Shown here: in pieces, positions 1-6,137 of the stretch | Numbering within the stretch: the stretch's first letter is position 1 | Layout of the letters: each line of letters opens with the position of its first letter | NCBI GenBank assembly: GCA_905236685.1 | Contig: CAJOPD010000116.1 | Location: forward strand, 1-13,518 | DNA: 13,518 bases | From: an uncultured Clostridia bacterium | Lineage (GTDB): Bacteria > Bacillota > Clostridia > UBA1381 | Direction of reading: 5' to 3' | Translations under genes and position numbers: made by a program | Notes under the pieces: model-generated | What the model was told of the DNA's origin: nothing | What the model saw: the letters and a program-made list of their open reading frames with translations, nothing else | Database searches by the model: none

Positions 1-1050
1 AAAAGCTTGTATGATGAGATATATATAGAGCCAAAGGACGCGGCATACGAAATAGCAAACGGAAAAATGACGGTAACGCCTGAGGTATTTGGCAGAGAGA
101 TTGACAAAAACGAGGCGGCAGAGCATATTGATGAGATAAAAAACGGCGGCGAGGCGGTACTGAAACTGATAACTCTTGAACCGAAGGTTACCGAGGCATC
201 AATAAACGCCGAGCTGTTCGGGACAGTTTTAGGCAAATTTTCGACATCTTATGCAACATCGTCAAAGAATAGAAGCGATAATGTCGAGCTTGCGGCAAGC
301 AGGATAGACGGTATTATACTTATGCCGAATGAGGAGTTTTCCTATAATAACATAGTCGGCAAGAGAACGGCGCAGAACGGATTTAAGGAGGCGCCCGTGT
401 TTGAAAACGGCGAAACGGTACAGGGTATGGGCGGCGGCGTCTGTCAGGTAAGCAGTACGCTTTATTCCGCTGTTTTGTACGCAAATCTGCCCGTTTTGGA
501 GCGCCAGAGCCATTCTTTGACCGTTTCATATGTGCCGAAGGGTCAGGACGCAACGGTTGCGTATGGCTCAATCGATTTCCGTTTTAAAAATGACACAAAA
601 GGACCTATCAAGATTTCTGCAAAGACAGGCGGCAAGGTCGTTGAAATGTCCATTTGGGGCGCAAAGCCCGAAAAGGAAAGAAAGGTGGAAATCATAAACA
701 GCGTAGTCGAAACAAAATCGCCGTCTGTTGAAGAAATCCCCGAGCCTTCAATGAAATTAGGACAGCGGAAGGTGATTTCAAACGGAAAAACAGGATATAC
801 GGTCGCTACCATAAGGAAGGTTTTTGAAAACGGCAAGGAAGTAAAATCCGAAAAAATGCCGACAAGCAAGTATAAGATGGTGCCGACAAAGGTAGCGGTA
901 GGCTCTGCGGCAGCTCCTGTTTTTGAAGAAGTTTCAGGGGAAAATGACGATAAACCCGAGCCAAAAGAGGAAAAGGAAGACAAACAGGAAGAAAAGAAGG
1001 AAACGATTGAAAGACCAAGCGCTAACGAAACGGTAAAAGAGGAAGAATAG
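1..1050 (+). CDS. VanW/G5 domain cell-envelope protein, 5' end cut by window edge
   Basis: The frame is open through base 1, so the N-terminus (probably a membrane anchor or signal and the first part of a peptidoglycan-binding-like domain) lies outside the window; the TTG at 7 is not a convincing start. Counting from that TTG, residues 1-65 look like the end of a YoaR-type (PG_binding_4) domain. Residues 75-215 are the VanW domain, with FSTSYATSSKNRSDN, the conserved GGGVCQVSSTLY (Cys146) and the SYVPKGQDATVAYGSIDFRF stretch. Residues 250-298 (KVISNGKTGYTV to TKVAVG) match a G5 domain. The last 40 residues are a Lys/Glu-rich low-complexity tail. Such proteins are usually extracytoplasmic and linked to cell-wall binding; despite the VanW name, there is no vancomycin-resistance cluster here. 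The gene ends 20 bases before topB and is probably co-transcribed with it. Exact biochemical role is unknown. Confidence 0.88.
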   Translation, partial: KSLYDEIYIEPKDAAYEIANGKMTVTPEVFGREIDKNEAAEHIDEIKNGGEAVLKLITLEPKVTEASINAELFGTVLGKFSTSYATSSKNRSDNVELAASRIDGIILMPNEEFSYNNIVGKRTAQNGFKEAPVFENGETVQGMGGGVCQVSSTLYSAVLYANLPVLERQSHSLTVSYVPKGQDATVAYGSIDFRFKNDTKGPIKISAKTGGKVVEMSIWGAKPEKERKVEIINSVVETKSPSVEEIPEPSMKLGQRKVISNGKTGYTVATIRKVFENGKEVKSEKMPTSKYKMVPTKVAVGSAAAPVFEEVSGENDDKPEPKEEKEDKQEEKKETIERPSANETVKEEE

Positions 1051-1070
1051 GGAAAGGACTGGGGAAAGCT

Positions 1071-3143
1071 ATGATACTTATAATAGCCGAAAAACCGAGC
1101 CTTGCAAGAAATATAGCCGCCGGTATAGGAAAAATGCAAAGAGCCGACGGCTTTTTGTATGATAAAAATTACATAATAACCTGGGCATTCGGGCATCTGT
1201 TTTCCCTGTCCGATATAGAGGATTATTCGCCGAACAGCAGCGGGCGGTGGACGCTCGAAAATATCCCGTGCTTTCCGCAAAAATTTGAGTATAAATTAAA
1301 AAGGGACAAGAATAACAGGGAAGATGCGGGGGTAAAAAAGCAGTTTGAAACGATAAAAACGCTCATAAACCGTGAAGATGTCGATACCGTTGTCAATGCG
1401 GGCGACTCTGACCGAGAGGGCGAAATTATAGTAAGAATTTGTGTAGATAAGGCGGCGAATACGAAAAAAGTCTTTAAAAGGCTTTGGCTTCCCGACCAAA
1501 CACCGCAGACGGTAAAGGCGGCGCTTTCCGAGATGAAGAGCGAGGAAGAATACGACAATCTTGCAAACGAGGGTTATGCAAGGACATTTATGGACTGGCT
1601 TTACGGCGTGAATTTGACGCGCTATGCAACGCTCAAAACAGGCACACTTTTGAGAGTGGGACGGGTTATCGTGCCTATTGTGAAGGCGATTTATGACCGT
1701 GACCTTGCAATCCGCAATTTTAAGCCCGACATCTATTATGCGGTTTTAAGCAAAGCGCAGACAAAGGGCGAGGAAATCGAGCTTTTAAGCCGTGAAAAGT
1801 TTGACAAAAACAGTTTAAAAAAAGCGCAGGAACTTTGCGATAGATATAATGCCGCCGAAGCGGTTGTAACCGAAAAAAAGACGAAAAAGGACAGCTTGAA
1901 GGCGGGCAAGCTTTATTCGCTTACCAAGCTTCAAAACGCACTCGGCAAAAAATATAAAATGCCGATGGAGGAGAGCCTTAAAATTTTGCAGGGGCTTTAT
2001 GAAAAGGGCTATGTCACATATCCGAGAACCAACTCGGAGTATTTGGCTGAGGCGGAAAAGGACAAAATTAAGATGATTTTGGACGGTGTCAAAAAGCTGG
2101 GTTATCCCGTTGAGTTCAAGACGGGGAAAAACATCTTTGACGACTCAAAAATCGAGGCGCACTCGGCGCTCACGCCCACCTATAAAATTCCGCAAAAGGA
2201 CGCGCTGTCGGAGGACGAGAAAAAGGTTTACGGAGCGGTTATGCGCAGATTTGTCGCGGTTTTTTGCAGCGAGGAATGTCAGGTGCAAAAGCAGGAAATA
2301 AAAATCTCGGTAGGGGATTTGGAGGAATTTTCGTTAAAGGGAACGGTAATATTAAAGCAGGGCTGGACCAAGTATGACGACTATTCCAAAAAGGACAAAA
2401 TCCTGCCCGATTTGGAAAAGGGCGATAGGGTAAACATTGATTTTAAGCCTGTGGAAAAGGAAACAAATCCGCCGAAGCATTACACAATCGAAACGCTCAA
2501 TAATTACTTAAAAAATCCCTTCCGCGAGGATAAGCAGAATATTGAAAGCGAGGACGATGCGGAGGAATACCGCGCCGTTTTCGAGGGATTGGAATTAGGC
2601 ACGGAGGCAACTCGAACGGGCATAATCGACAATGCGATAAAGAGCGGGTACATTTCCCTCAAAAAAGATGTCTATACGATACTTCCGGGCGGCGAGTTTT
2701 TGATAGAAGCCCTAAAAAGAATGAATATAAGTATGGACAAATACAAGACTTCAGAGTTTGGCAAGGCATTAAAGAAGGTGTATCGCGGCGAGTTGGAAAT
2801 AAAGGATAGCATAAAACTTGCCGAAGATGAGATAAAAAGAGTTTTTGAGAACAAGGAAAATGACGACGGCTTTATAGGAGATATCGCGGGGAAATGCCCA
2901 CTTTGCAAAAAAGATGTGGTAAGGACTAAATTCGGGTATGGCTGCACAGGCTACCGAGACGGCTGCAAATTTTCGGTAAATAATGTGATTTTGGGCAGAA
3001 CAGTTTCCTTGGAGAATGTGAAAAAGATGCTTGAAACGGGTGAGAGCGATAAAATTGACGGTTTTGTTTCAAAAAAGACAGGTAAGGAATTTTCCGCAAA
3101 ATTAAAGCTTGAAAACGGAAAAACGGTATTTGATTTCAACTAA
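1071..3143 (+). CDS. topB: Type IA DNA topoisomerase (DNA topoisomerase III)
   Basis: A 690-residue type IA topoisomerase, which cuts one DNA strand through a 5'-phosphotyrosine link and passes another through to decatenate or relax DNA. The N-terminal TOPRIM domain starts MILIIAEKPS (Glu7) and carries GDSDREGE (Asp112, Asp114, Glu116 as metal ligands). The catalytic tyrosine is Tyr317 in GYVTYPRTNS. The conserved LGTEATRTGIID motif is at about 509-520. Residues 609-632 form a C-terminal Cys4 zinc-finger-like element (Cys609, 612, 625, 632). Length and domain order fit TopB of Firmicutes, shorter than TopA with its several zinc fingers. The ATG at 1071 follows a purine-rich stretch (GGGGAAAG) and directly begins the TOPRIM strand. 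The stop codon lies inside the terminator hairpin. TopB copies of this size also occur on conjugative elements, but no mobilisation genes are visible here. Confidence 0.95.
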   Translation: MILIIAEKPSLARNIAAGIGKMQRADGFLYDKNYIITWAFGHLFSLSDIEDYSPNSSGRWTLENIPCFPQKFEYKLKRDKNNREDAGVKKQFETIKTLINREDVDTVVNAGDSDREGEIIVRICVDKAANTKKVFKRLWLPDQTPQTVKAALSEMKSEEEYDNLANEGYARTFMDWLYGVNLTRYATLKTGTLLRVGRVIVPIVKAIYDRDLAIRNFKPDIYYAVLSKAQTKGEEIELLSREKFDKNSLKKAQELCDRYNAAEAVVTEKKTKKDSLKAGKLYSLTKLQNALGKKYKMPMEESLKILQGLYEKGYVTYPRTNSEYLAEAEKDKIKMILDGVKKLGYPVEFKTGKNIFDDSKIEAHSALTPTYKIPQKDALSEDEKKVYGAVMRRFVAVFCSEECQVQKQEIKISVGDLEEFSLKGTVILKQGWTKYDDYSKKDKILPDLEKGDRVNIDFKPVEKETNPPKHYTIETLNNYLKNPFREDKQNIESEDDAEEYRAVFEGLELGTEATRTGIIDNAIKSGYISLKKDVYTILPGGEFLIEALKRMNISMDKYKTSEFGKALKKVYRGELEIKDSIKLAEDEIKRVFENKENDDGFIGDIAGKCPLCKKDVVRTKFGYGCTGYRDGCKFSVNNVILGRTVSLENVKKMLETGESDKIDGFVSKKTGKEFSAKLKLENGKTVFDFN

Positions 3144-3157
3144 TCAAATACCGTTTT
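3120..3157. terminator. Bidirectional intrinsic terminator between convergent topB and PHP gene
   Basis: A perfect 16-bp inverted repeat (3120-3135 pairs with 3142-3157) has a 6-base loop. The + strand stem ends in four T; read on the minus strand it ends in five T. It therefore can end transcription from both sides. The stop codon of topB (3141-3143) and that of the PHP gene (3156-3158, minus) both fall in or at the edge of the hairpin, so the arms also encode the last residues of topB. Confidence 0.9.
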
Positions 3158-3911
3158 AAAGTATCAAATTTTTTATAAAGCTAAGTTTCGGAAGCTTGGG
3201 CGAAGGCACAGTTTCATTTGCAAGCACCTTTTTTGAGGCAACGCCGATATAATCGGCATAGGCCTTTCCGAACCTTTTGTTGATTACGGCATACCCGTCA
3301 GACAAATTCGGAGCGCGTGAGGTCATATTGTGCATATCGCTGCCGAGTATGTGCAAAGCGTCCCTTTGAAAAAGATTTGCAAGCTTTTTTCGGTTTGCGC
3401 GGGCGATAAAGGACTCGGCGTTTGCCTGATACAGCAGGTTTAACGAAAACAGCTCGGGGAACTTGTCCTCAATCTCAAAATATCGGTCAATATGCGCTAT
3501 AATCGGCTTTAAACCGAGATTTGTGATGTGGTATATTTCTTCAAAATGCTCGTCCTTCCAGGCGGAAAAAGGCATTTCAAGCAAAATATAATCGGTGTTT
3601 TCTATGCAAAGCTTGGGAAGCTCCGAAAAAGTGCTCAAATTCCGCACCAGATGAACTTCACAGCCTAAAACTATTTGCGGATAATCCCTGTCATTTCCGC
3701 CTATTGCGGAAATAACCTCGGAATATGCGCTTTTTCGCATTTCAAGAAAATTTTTTATGCTTTCGTTTCCTTCAAAAGCGTAGCAGTGCGAAGTGGAAAC
3801 CACGGTATCCACACCCGATTTTTTGGAAAATCGGAGCATTTCAAGGCTTCCTTCAACGCTTTTTGCGCCGTCATCTACATTTGGAAGAAAGTGGGAATGA
3901 AAATCTATCAT
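3156..3911 (-). CDS. PHP-domain phosphoesterase, CpsB/YwqE-type protein-tyrosine phosphatase
   Basis: A 251-residue PHP-superfamily metal-dependent phosphoesterase. Metal-binding motifs are visible in order: DFHSH (Asp3, His5, His7), NVDDG (12-15), TSH (His42), GCEVH (Glu85, His87), AHIDRY (His140) and GSDMHN (Asp192, His194). This set and the length fit the CpsB/CapC/YwqE group, which in Gram-positives dephosphorylates bacterial tyrosine kinases that control capsule or exopolysaccharide synthesis; no such kinase or polysaccharide gene is in the window. The ATG at 3909-3911 is preceded by AGAGGAAG at good spacing. The gene lies 12 bases downstream of ireB and is probably read from the ireB promoter. 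The tyrosine-phosphatase assignment is by motif pattern; another PHP phosphoesterase activity is possible. Confidence 0.82.
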   Translation of the reverse strand: MIDFHSHFLPNVDDGAKSVEGSLEMLRFSKKSGVDTVVSTSHCYAFEGNESIKNFLEMRKSAYSEVISAIGGNDRDYPQIVLGCEVHLVRNLSTFSELPKLCIENTDYILLEMPFSAWKDEHFEEIYHITNLGLKPIIAHIDRYFEIEDKFPELFSLNLLYQANAESFIARANRKKLANLFQRDALHILGSDMHNMTSRAPNLSDGYAVINKRFGKAYADYIGVASKKVLANETVPSPKLPKLSFIKNLIL

Positions 3912-3923
3912 AAAACTTCCTCT

Positions 3924-4178
3924 TTACAGGTGTTTGATGTAACTTTTTACAAGCTCTTCCAAAAGCTCGTCCCGCTCAACACGGACAATAAGGCTCCTTG
4001 CGCCGTTGTAGCTGGTGATATAGGTCGGGTCGTCCGAAAGAATATATCCCACAATCTGACTTATGGGGTCATAGCCCTTCACTTGCAGGGCGTCGTAGAC
4101 GGCGGCAAGAATATCGTGAACTTCGTTAGATTTTTCAGCGCCTATATTGATTTTCATAGTATCGTTATTAAAATCCAT
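3924..4178 (-). CDS. ireB: IreB family regulatory phosphoprotein (DUF965)
   Basis: An 84-residue protein matching the IreB/DUF965 family across its length, with the signature stretches KGYDPISQIVGYILSDDP and ARSLIVRVERDELLEELV. In Enterococcus faecalis, IreB is phosphorylated by the PASTA-domain kinase IreK near its N-terminus and modulates intrinsic cephalosporin resistance. As I recall the family, the phosphorylated residues are Thr4 and Thr7; here Thr7 is present but position 4 is Asn. The ATG at 4176-4178 follows GAAAGGG with an 8-base spacer, and a strong promoter lies just upstream. In many Firmicutes this gene sits with alaS and ruvX; here it is followed by a PHP-type phosphatase gene instead. 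Confidence 0.92.
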   Translation of the reverse strand: MDFNNDTMKINIGAEKSNEVHDILAAVYDALQVKGYDPISQIVGYILSDDPTYITSYNGARSLIVRVERDELLEELVKSYIKHL

Positions 4179-4214
4179 AGCTATTACCCTTTCCGATAGA
4201 AATCAATTTACTTT

Positions 4215-4243
4215 ATTATATCACGGCAAAAGCAAAAAAGCAA
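4215..4243 (-). promoter_or_regulatory. Sigma-A-type promoter for ireB-PHP unit
   Basis: On the minus strand, TTGCTT (4238-4243) is separated by exactly 17 bases from a perfect TATAAT (4215-4220), which is preceded by TG one base upstream (extended -10). Transcription would start near 4208, giving a leader of about 30 bases before the ireB start at 4178. No operator-like repeat was seen in it. Confidence 0.82.
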
Positions 4244-4278
4244 TAACAAAAAGCTCAAAACGGTGGAATACAAGAAAT

Positions 4279-4656
4279 TTATTTATTTTCCTTCAATCGC
4301 TTTTTCGAGTTTTCTATTTCGGCATTTATTGCGTCGGCGACAAGTATGCGGCCTACGGGGTCTAAACGCCTGAAAGCCGCAAGCAGCATCTTTTCGTCAC
4401 GCTGTTTTAGCTTGTATTTCGGCACAAAAAATTCGTCGCGGGCATTTTTGTAGCTGCATAAATAGTTTATGTCAACATCGAAAAAGTCGGCAAGCGTCAT
4501 TAAATCGTGAATTTTAAAGTGCTTTGTCCTCTTTTTGCGGTAGTTTACGAAATAGTTGAGATTAAGACCGCAGGCTATAACGCATTGCCGTTCGGTAATC
4601 CCGTTCTTTTCAAGCAAGTGCTCCAAATTTTGATAAATCACACTATCGACATTCAT
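4279..4656 (-). CDS. XRE-like helix-turn-helix transcriptional regulator
   Basis: A 125-residue protein. Residues 1-65 form a divergent XRE/Cro-type helix-turn-helix: VIYQNLEHLLEKNGITERQ, then CGLNLNYFVNYRKKRTKHF in the recognition-helix region, then IHDLMTLADFFDVDINYL, the usual ending of such domains. The rest (about 75-125) is helical and charged (RDEKMLLAAFRRLDPVGRIL) and resembles the short tail seen in many small Clostridia XRE proteins. Target and ligand are unknown. It is a single-gene unit with its own promoter, lying between the rodA terminator and the ireB promoter. The leader is only about 11 bases and the ribosome binding site is weak (GGTGAT before the ATG at 4656). Autoregulation is possible but not shown. 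Confidence 0.75.
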   Translation of the reverse strand: MNVDSVIYQNLEHLLEKNGITERQCVIACGLNLNYFVNYRKKRTKHFKIHDLMTLADFFDVDINYLCSYKNARDEFFVPKYKLKQRDEKMLLAAFRRLDPVGRILVADAINAEIENSKKRLKENK

Positions 4657-4674
4657 TTTCTATCACCCGACAAC

Positions 4675-4703
4675 AGTTTACCATTTTTTTCCAAATCCGT
4701 CAA
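4675..4703 (-). promoter_or_regulatory. Sigma-A-type promoter for the XRE-like regulator
   Basis: On the minus strand, TTGACG (4698-4703) and TAAACT (4675-4680) are separated by 17 bases, with TG one base before the -10 (extended -10). The start point would be near 4668, only about 11 bases from the ATG at 4656. The promoter begins just after the rodA terminator poly-T tract, so the regulator is transcribed independently of rodA. Confidence 0.72.
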
Positions 4704-4713
4704 TAAAATATAT

Positions 4714-4738
4714 AAAAAAAAACAGGGTCAAAGCCCTG
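4714..4738 (-). terminator. Intrinsic terminator of rodA
   Basis: Read on the minus strand, a CAGGG/CCCTG stem (4734-4738 with 4723-4727) with a 6-base loop is followed directly by nine T (4722-4714). The loop contains the TGA stop codon of rodA (4728-4730), so the last codons of rodA form the terminator. Confidence 0.85.
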
Positions 4739-5834
4739 ATTTTTTGGAATGGCTGGAAACCGACAAGACTATGCCGACAGCAATCATATTTGTAATAAGC
4801 GAAGTTCCGCCGTAACTTATAAACGGAAGGGGAATTCCCGTAACGGGCATTAGTCCTATGCACATACCGACATTTTCAAAGGTATGGAAAATAAGCATTG
4901 AGGCAATACCCACGCAAATATATTTCCCGAATAAATCCCCCGAGTTCTGCGCAATCTTTATACATCTTGCGATTATAAAAAACAACAGAAGAACGACAAG
5001 AACAGCGCCTAAAAATCCAAATTCCTCCGAGATAACGCTGAATATAAAATCGGTGTGTTTTGTCGGCAAAAATCCAAGCTGATTTTGAGTGCCCTTTAAA
5101 AAGCCCTTTCCGAAAAGCTTTCCCGAGCCTACCGCTATTTTTGACTGAATAACATTGTAGCCGCTGCCGAGTTTATCGAGTTCAGGATTGAAAAACACCT
5201 GAATTCTGCGCCTCTGGTAATCGCTTAAAAGGAAAAAATAAATTAAAGGCGAAGCCGCAAGAAAGAGCAAAAATGTAGATATAATATATTTAAAGGAAAG
5301 CCCTGCGACAAAAAGCATAGCTATTGCCATAAAGCAGAAAACCATTGCGCTTCCCGCGTCAGGCTCGAACATAATCAGCCCCACCAAAACCGCAAGATGA
5401 AGGATAAGAAAAGCCAGTGTGGCGGGCTTGTTTATATCCTCTTTTACTCTTGACAGGTGCTTTGCAAATGTAACGGCAAAGCCGATTTTGCATAATTCTG
5501 ACGGCTGTATTCCGACAGGACCGAAGCGTATCCAGCTTCTTGCGCCCCACGAACCCGTAGTGCCGAAAATAAGCACCGCAATAAGTAAAAAAATACAAAC
5601 TATGTATATAGGAACAGCTGTGTAACCGAACGCCTGATAGTTAATTCGGCTTAAAAGGAACATCAAAACTGCGCCTATAAGGAATGAGGCGGCTTGCATT
5701 ATCACATTGGAATTTGTGTTCATCGAGCGGGTTGCGCTGAAAACAGCAACAATTCCTACAATTCCCGCCAAAAGCGTAGTCAGGAAAAGTGTATTGTCAA
5801 ATTGGCTTAACCTGCGTGAGCTTTTATACTTCAA
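4728..5834 (-). CDS. rodA: Rod shape-determining peptidoglycan glycosyltransferase RodA (SEDS family)
   Basis: A SEDS-family polytopic membrane protein that polymerises lipid II into glycan strands for side-wall growth with a class B penicillin-binding protein. Numbering from an upstream in-frame GTG at 5843: the first membrane segment is at about 18-38, RSWIRFGPVGIQPSE is at 102-116, FEPDAGSA at 159-166, and the large outer loop holds GKGFLKGTQNQLGFLPTKHTDF with the likely catalytic Asp265, followed by SVISEEFGFLG. The C-terminal GIPLPFISYGGTSLITNM at 336-353 is the SEDS signature. Absence of a long C-terminal extension and the overall pattern favour RodA over FtsW or SpoVE. The start is set by the ribosome binding site: AAGGAGG runs into the GTG at 5843, leaving no spacer, but is 8 bases from the TTG at 5834, which gives 368 residues. 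No mre genes or PBP2 adjoin it. Confidence 0.9.
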   Translation of the reverse strand: MKYKSSRRLSQFDNTLFLTTLLAGIVGIVAVFSATRSMNTNSNVIMQAASFLIGAVLMFLLSRINYQAFGYTAVPIYIVCIFLLIAVLIFGTTGSWGARSWIRFGPVGIQPSELCKIGFAVTFAKHLSRVKEDINKPATLAFLILHLAVLVGLIMFEPDAGSAMVFCFMAIAMLFVAGLSFKYIISTFLLFLAASPLIYFFLLSDYQRRRIQVFFNPELDKLGSGYNVIQSKIAVGSGKLFGKGFLKGTQNQLGFLPTKHTDFIFSVISEEFGFLGAVLVVLLLFFIIARCIKIAQNSGDLFGKYICVGIASMLIFHTFENVGMCIGLMPVTGIPLPFISYGGTSLITNMIAVGIVLSVSSHSKKSGL

Positions 5835-5842
5835 GCGCCGCA

Positions 5843-5849
5843 CCTCCTT
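5843..5849 (-). promoter_or_regulatory. Ribosome binding site that selects the rodA TTG start
   Basis: A perfect minus-strand AAGGAGG. It overlaps the first base of the in-frame GTG (5841-5843) but lies 8 bases upstream of the in-frame TTG (5832-5834), so the TTG is the likelier start. Confidence 0.75.
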
Positions 5850-5852
5850 GTT

Positions 5853-5881
5853 TTGAAAATTTTTACATAAAAGTTTAAAAT
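5853..5881 (+). promoter_or_regulatory. Candidate + strand promoter in the gap upstream of rodA
   Basis: TTGAAA (5853-5858) and TAAAAT (5876-5881) are spaced by 17 bases. Transcription would run away from rodA, towards a purine-rich GAGGGAG sequence and an ATG at 5913. The region is A/T-rich, so a chance match is possible. The rodA promoter should also be in this stretch; the best minus-strand candidate seen, TTGCCG near 5889-5894 with a TAAAAA-like -10, is weak. Confidence 0.4.
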
Positions 5882-5912
5882 CGGCAAATACTTATAAAGA
5901 GGGAGTGAATAT

Positions 5913-6137
5913 ATGAAAACAGTCGTTCTGTCGGTAAAAGTACTGATTTACGGATATTTCTGCGATATATGCCGTGCGTTTCTTCAAAAATATGCGGATA
6001 AAAGTCTTAAAAGAGGGAAGGGGCTTACGAAAAAGCTTCCCGCTTTGTTCGGAAATTTTACCGAAAAAAGACTTTGTAAATGGAAAAGACTTGAAAAACG
6101 GCTTATCTGTCTTTTGTCTGAGGCAACGACTTCTTAA
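5913..6137 (+). CDS. Doubtful small basic protein, divergent from rodA
   Basis: A 74-residue + strand reading frame with no recognised domain. For it: a GAGGGAG ribosome-binding-like sequence 7 or so bases before the ATG, a plausible promoter at 5853-5881, and a gap of about 260 bases otherwise without genes. The product would have a short hydrophobic N-terminus (VVLSVKVLIYGYF), three cysteines in the first half or near the middle and end, and a Lys/Arg-rich remainder. Against it: the last 35 bases overlap the end of the convergent CNNM gene, and a possible terminator for that operon lies inside it. It may be a chance ORF. Confidence 0.28.
   Translation: MKTVVLSVKVLIYGYFCDICRAFLQKYADKSLKRGKGLTKKLPALFGNFTEKRLCKWKRLEKRLICLLSEATTS
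5999..6041 (-). terminator. Possible terminator after the gdpP-to-CNNM operon
   Basis: A bulged hairpin pairs GGGAA (6015-6019) with TTCCC (6037-6041) and GCTT (6023-6026) with AAGC (6033-6036), leaving a 3-base bulge and a 6-base loop. On the minus strand it is followed by a T-rich but interrupted tract (TCTTTTAAGACTTTTA). It lies about 60 bases past the last stop codon of the operon and is the only terminator-like structure found there. Weaker than the two other terminators in the window. Confidence 0.4.

Noticed and set aside
1..1050. Vancomycin resistance gene
   Set aside because: VanW domains are widespread in envelope proteins without a role in resistance; no vanH, vanA/B or vanX gene is present.
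543..1280. 245-codon minus-strand ORF opposite the VanW/G5 gene
   Set aside because: It lies fully opposite well-supported coding sequence, has no recognised domain and runs across the VanW-topB boundary; a shadow of codon bias.
1071..3143. topB as a sign of an integrated conjugative element
   Set aside because: TopB of this size occurs on such elements, but no relaxase, integrase, coupling protein or att repeat is seen, and codon use looks like the neighbours.
3675..4199. 174-codon + strand ORF
   Set aside because: Opposite the PHP gene and ireB, both of which have family motifs, promoter and ribosome binding sites.
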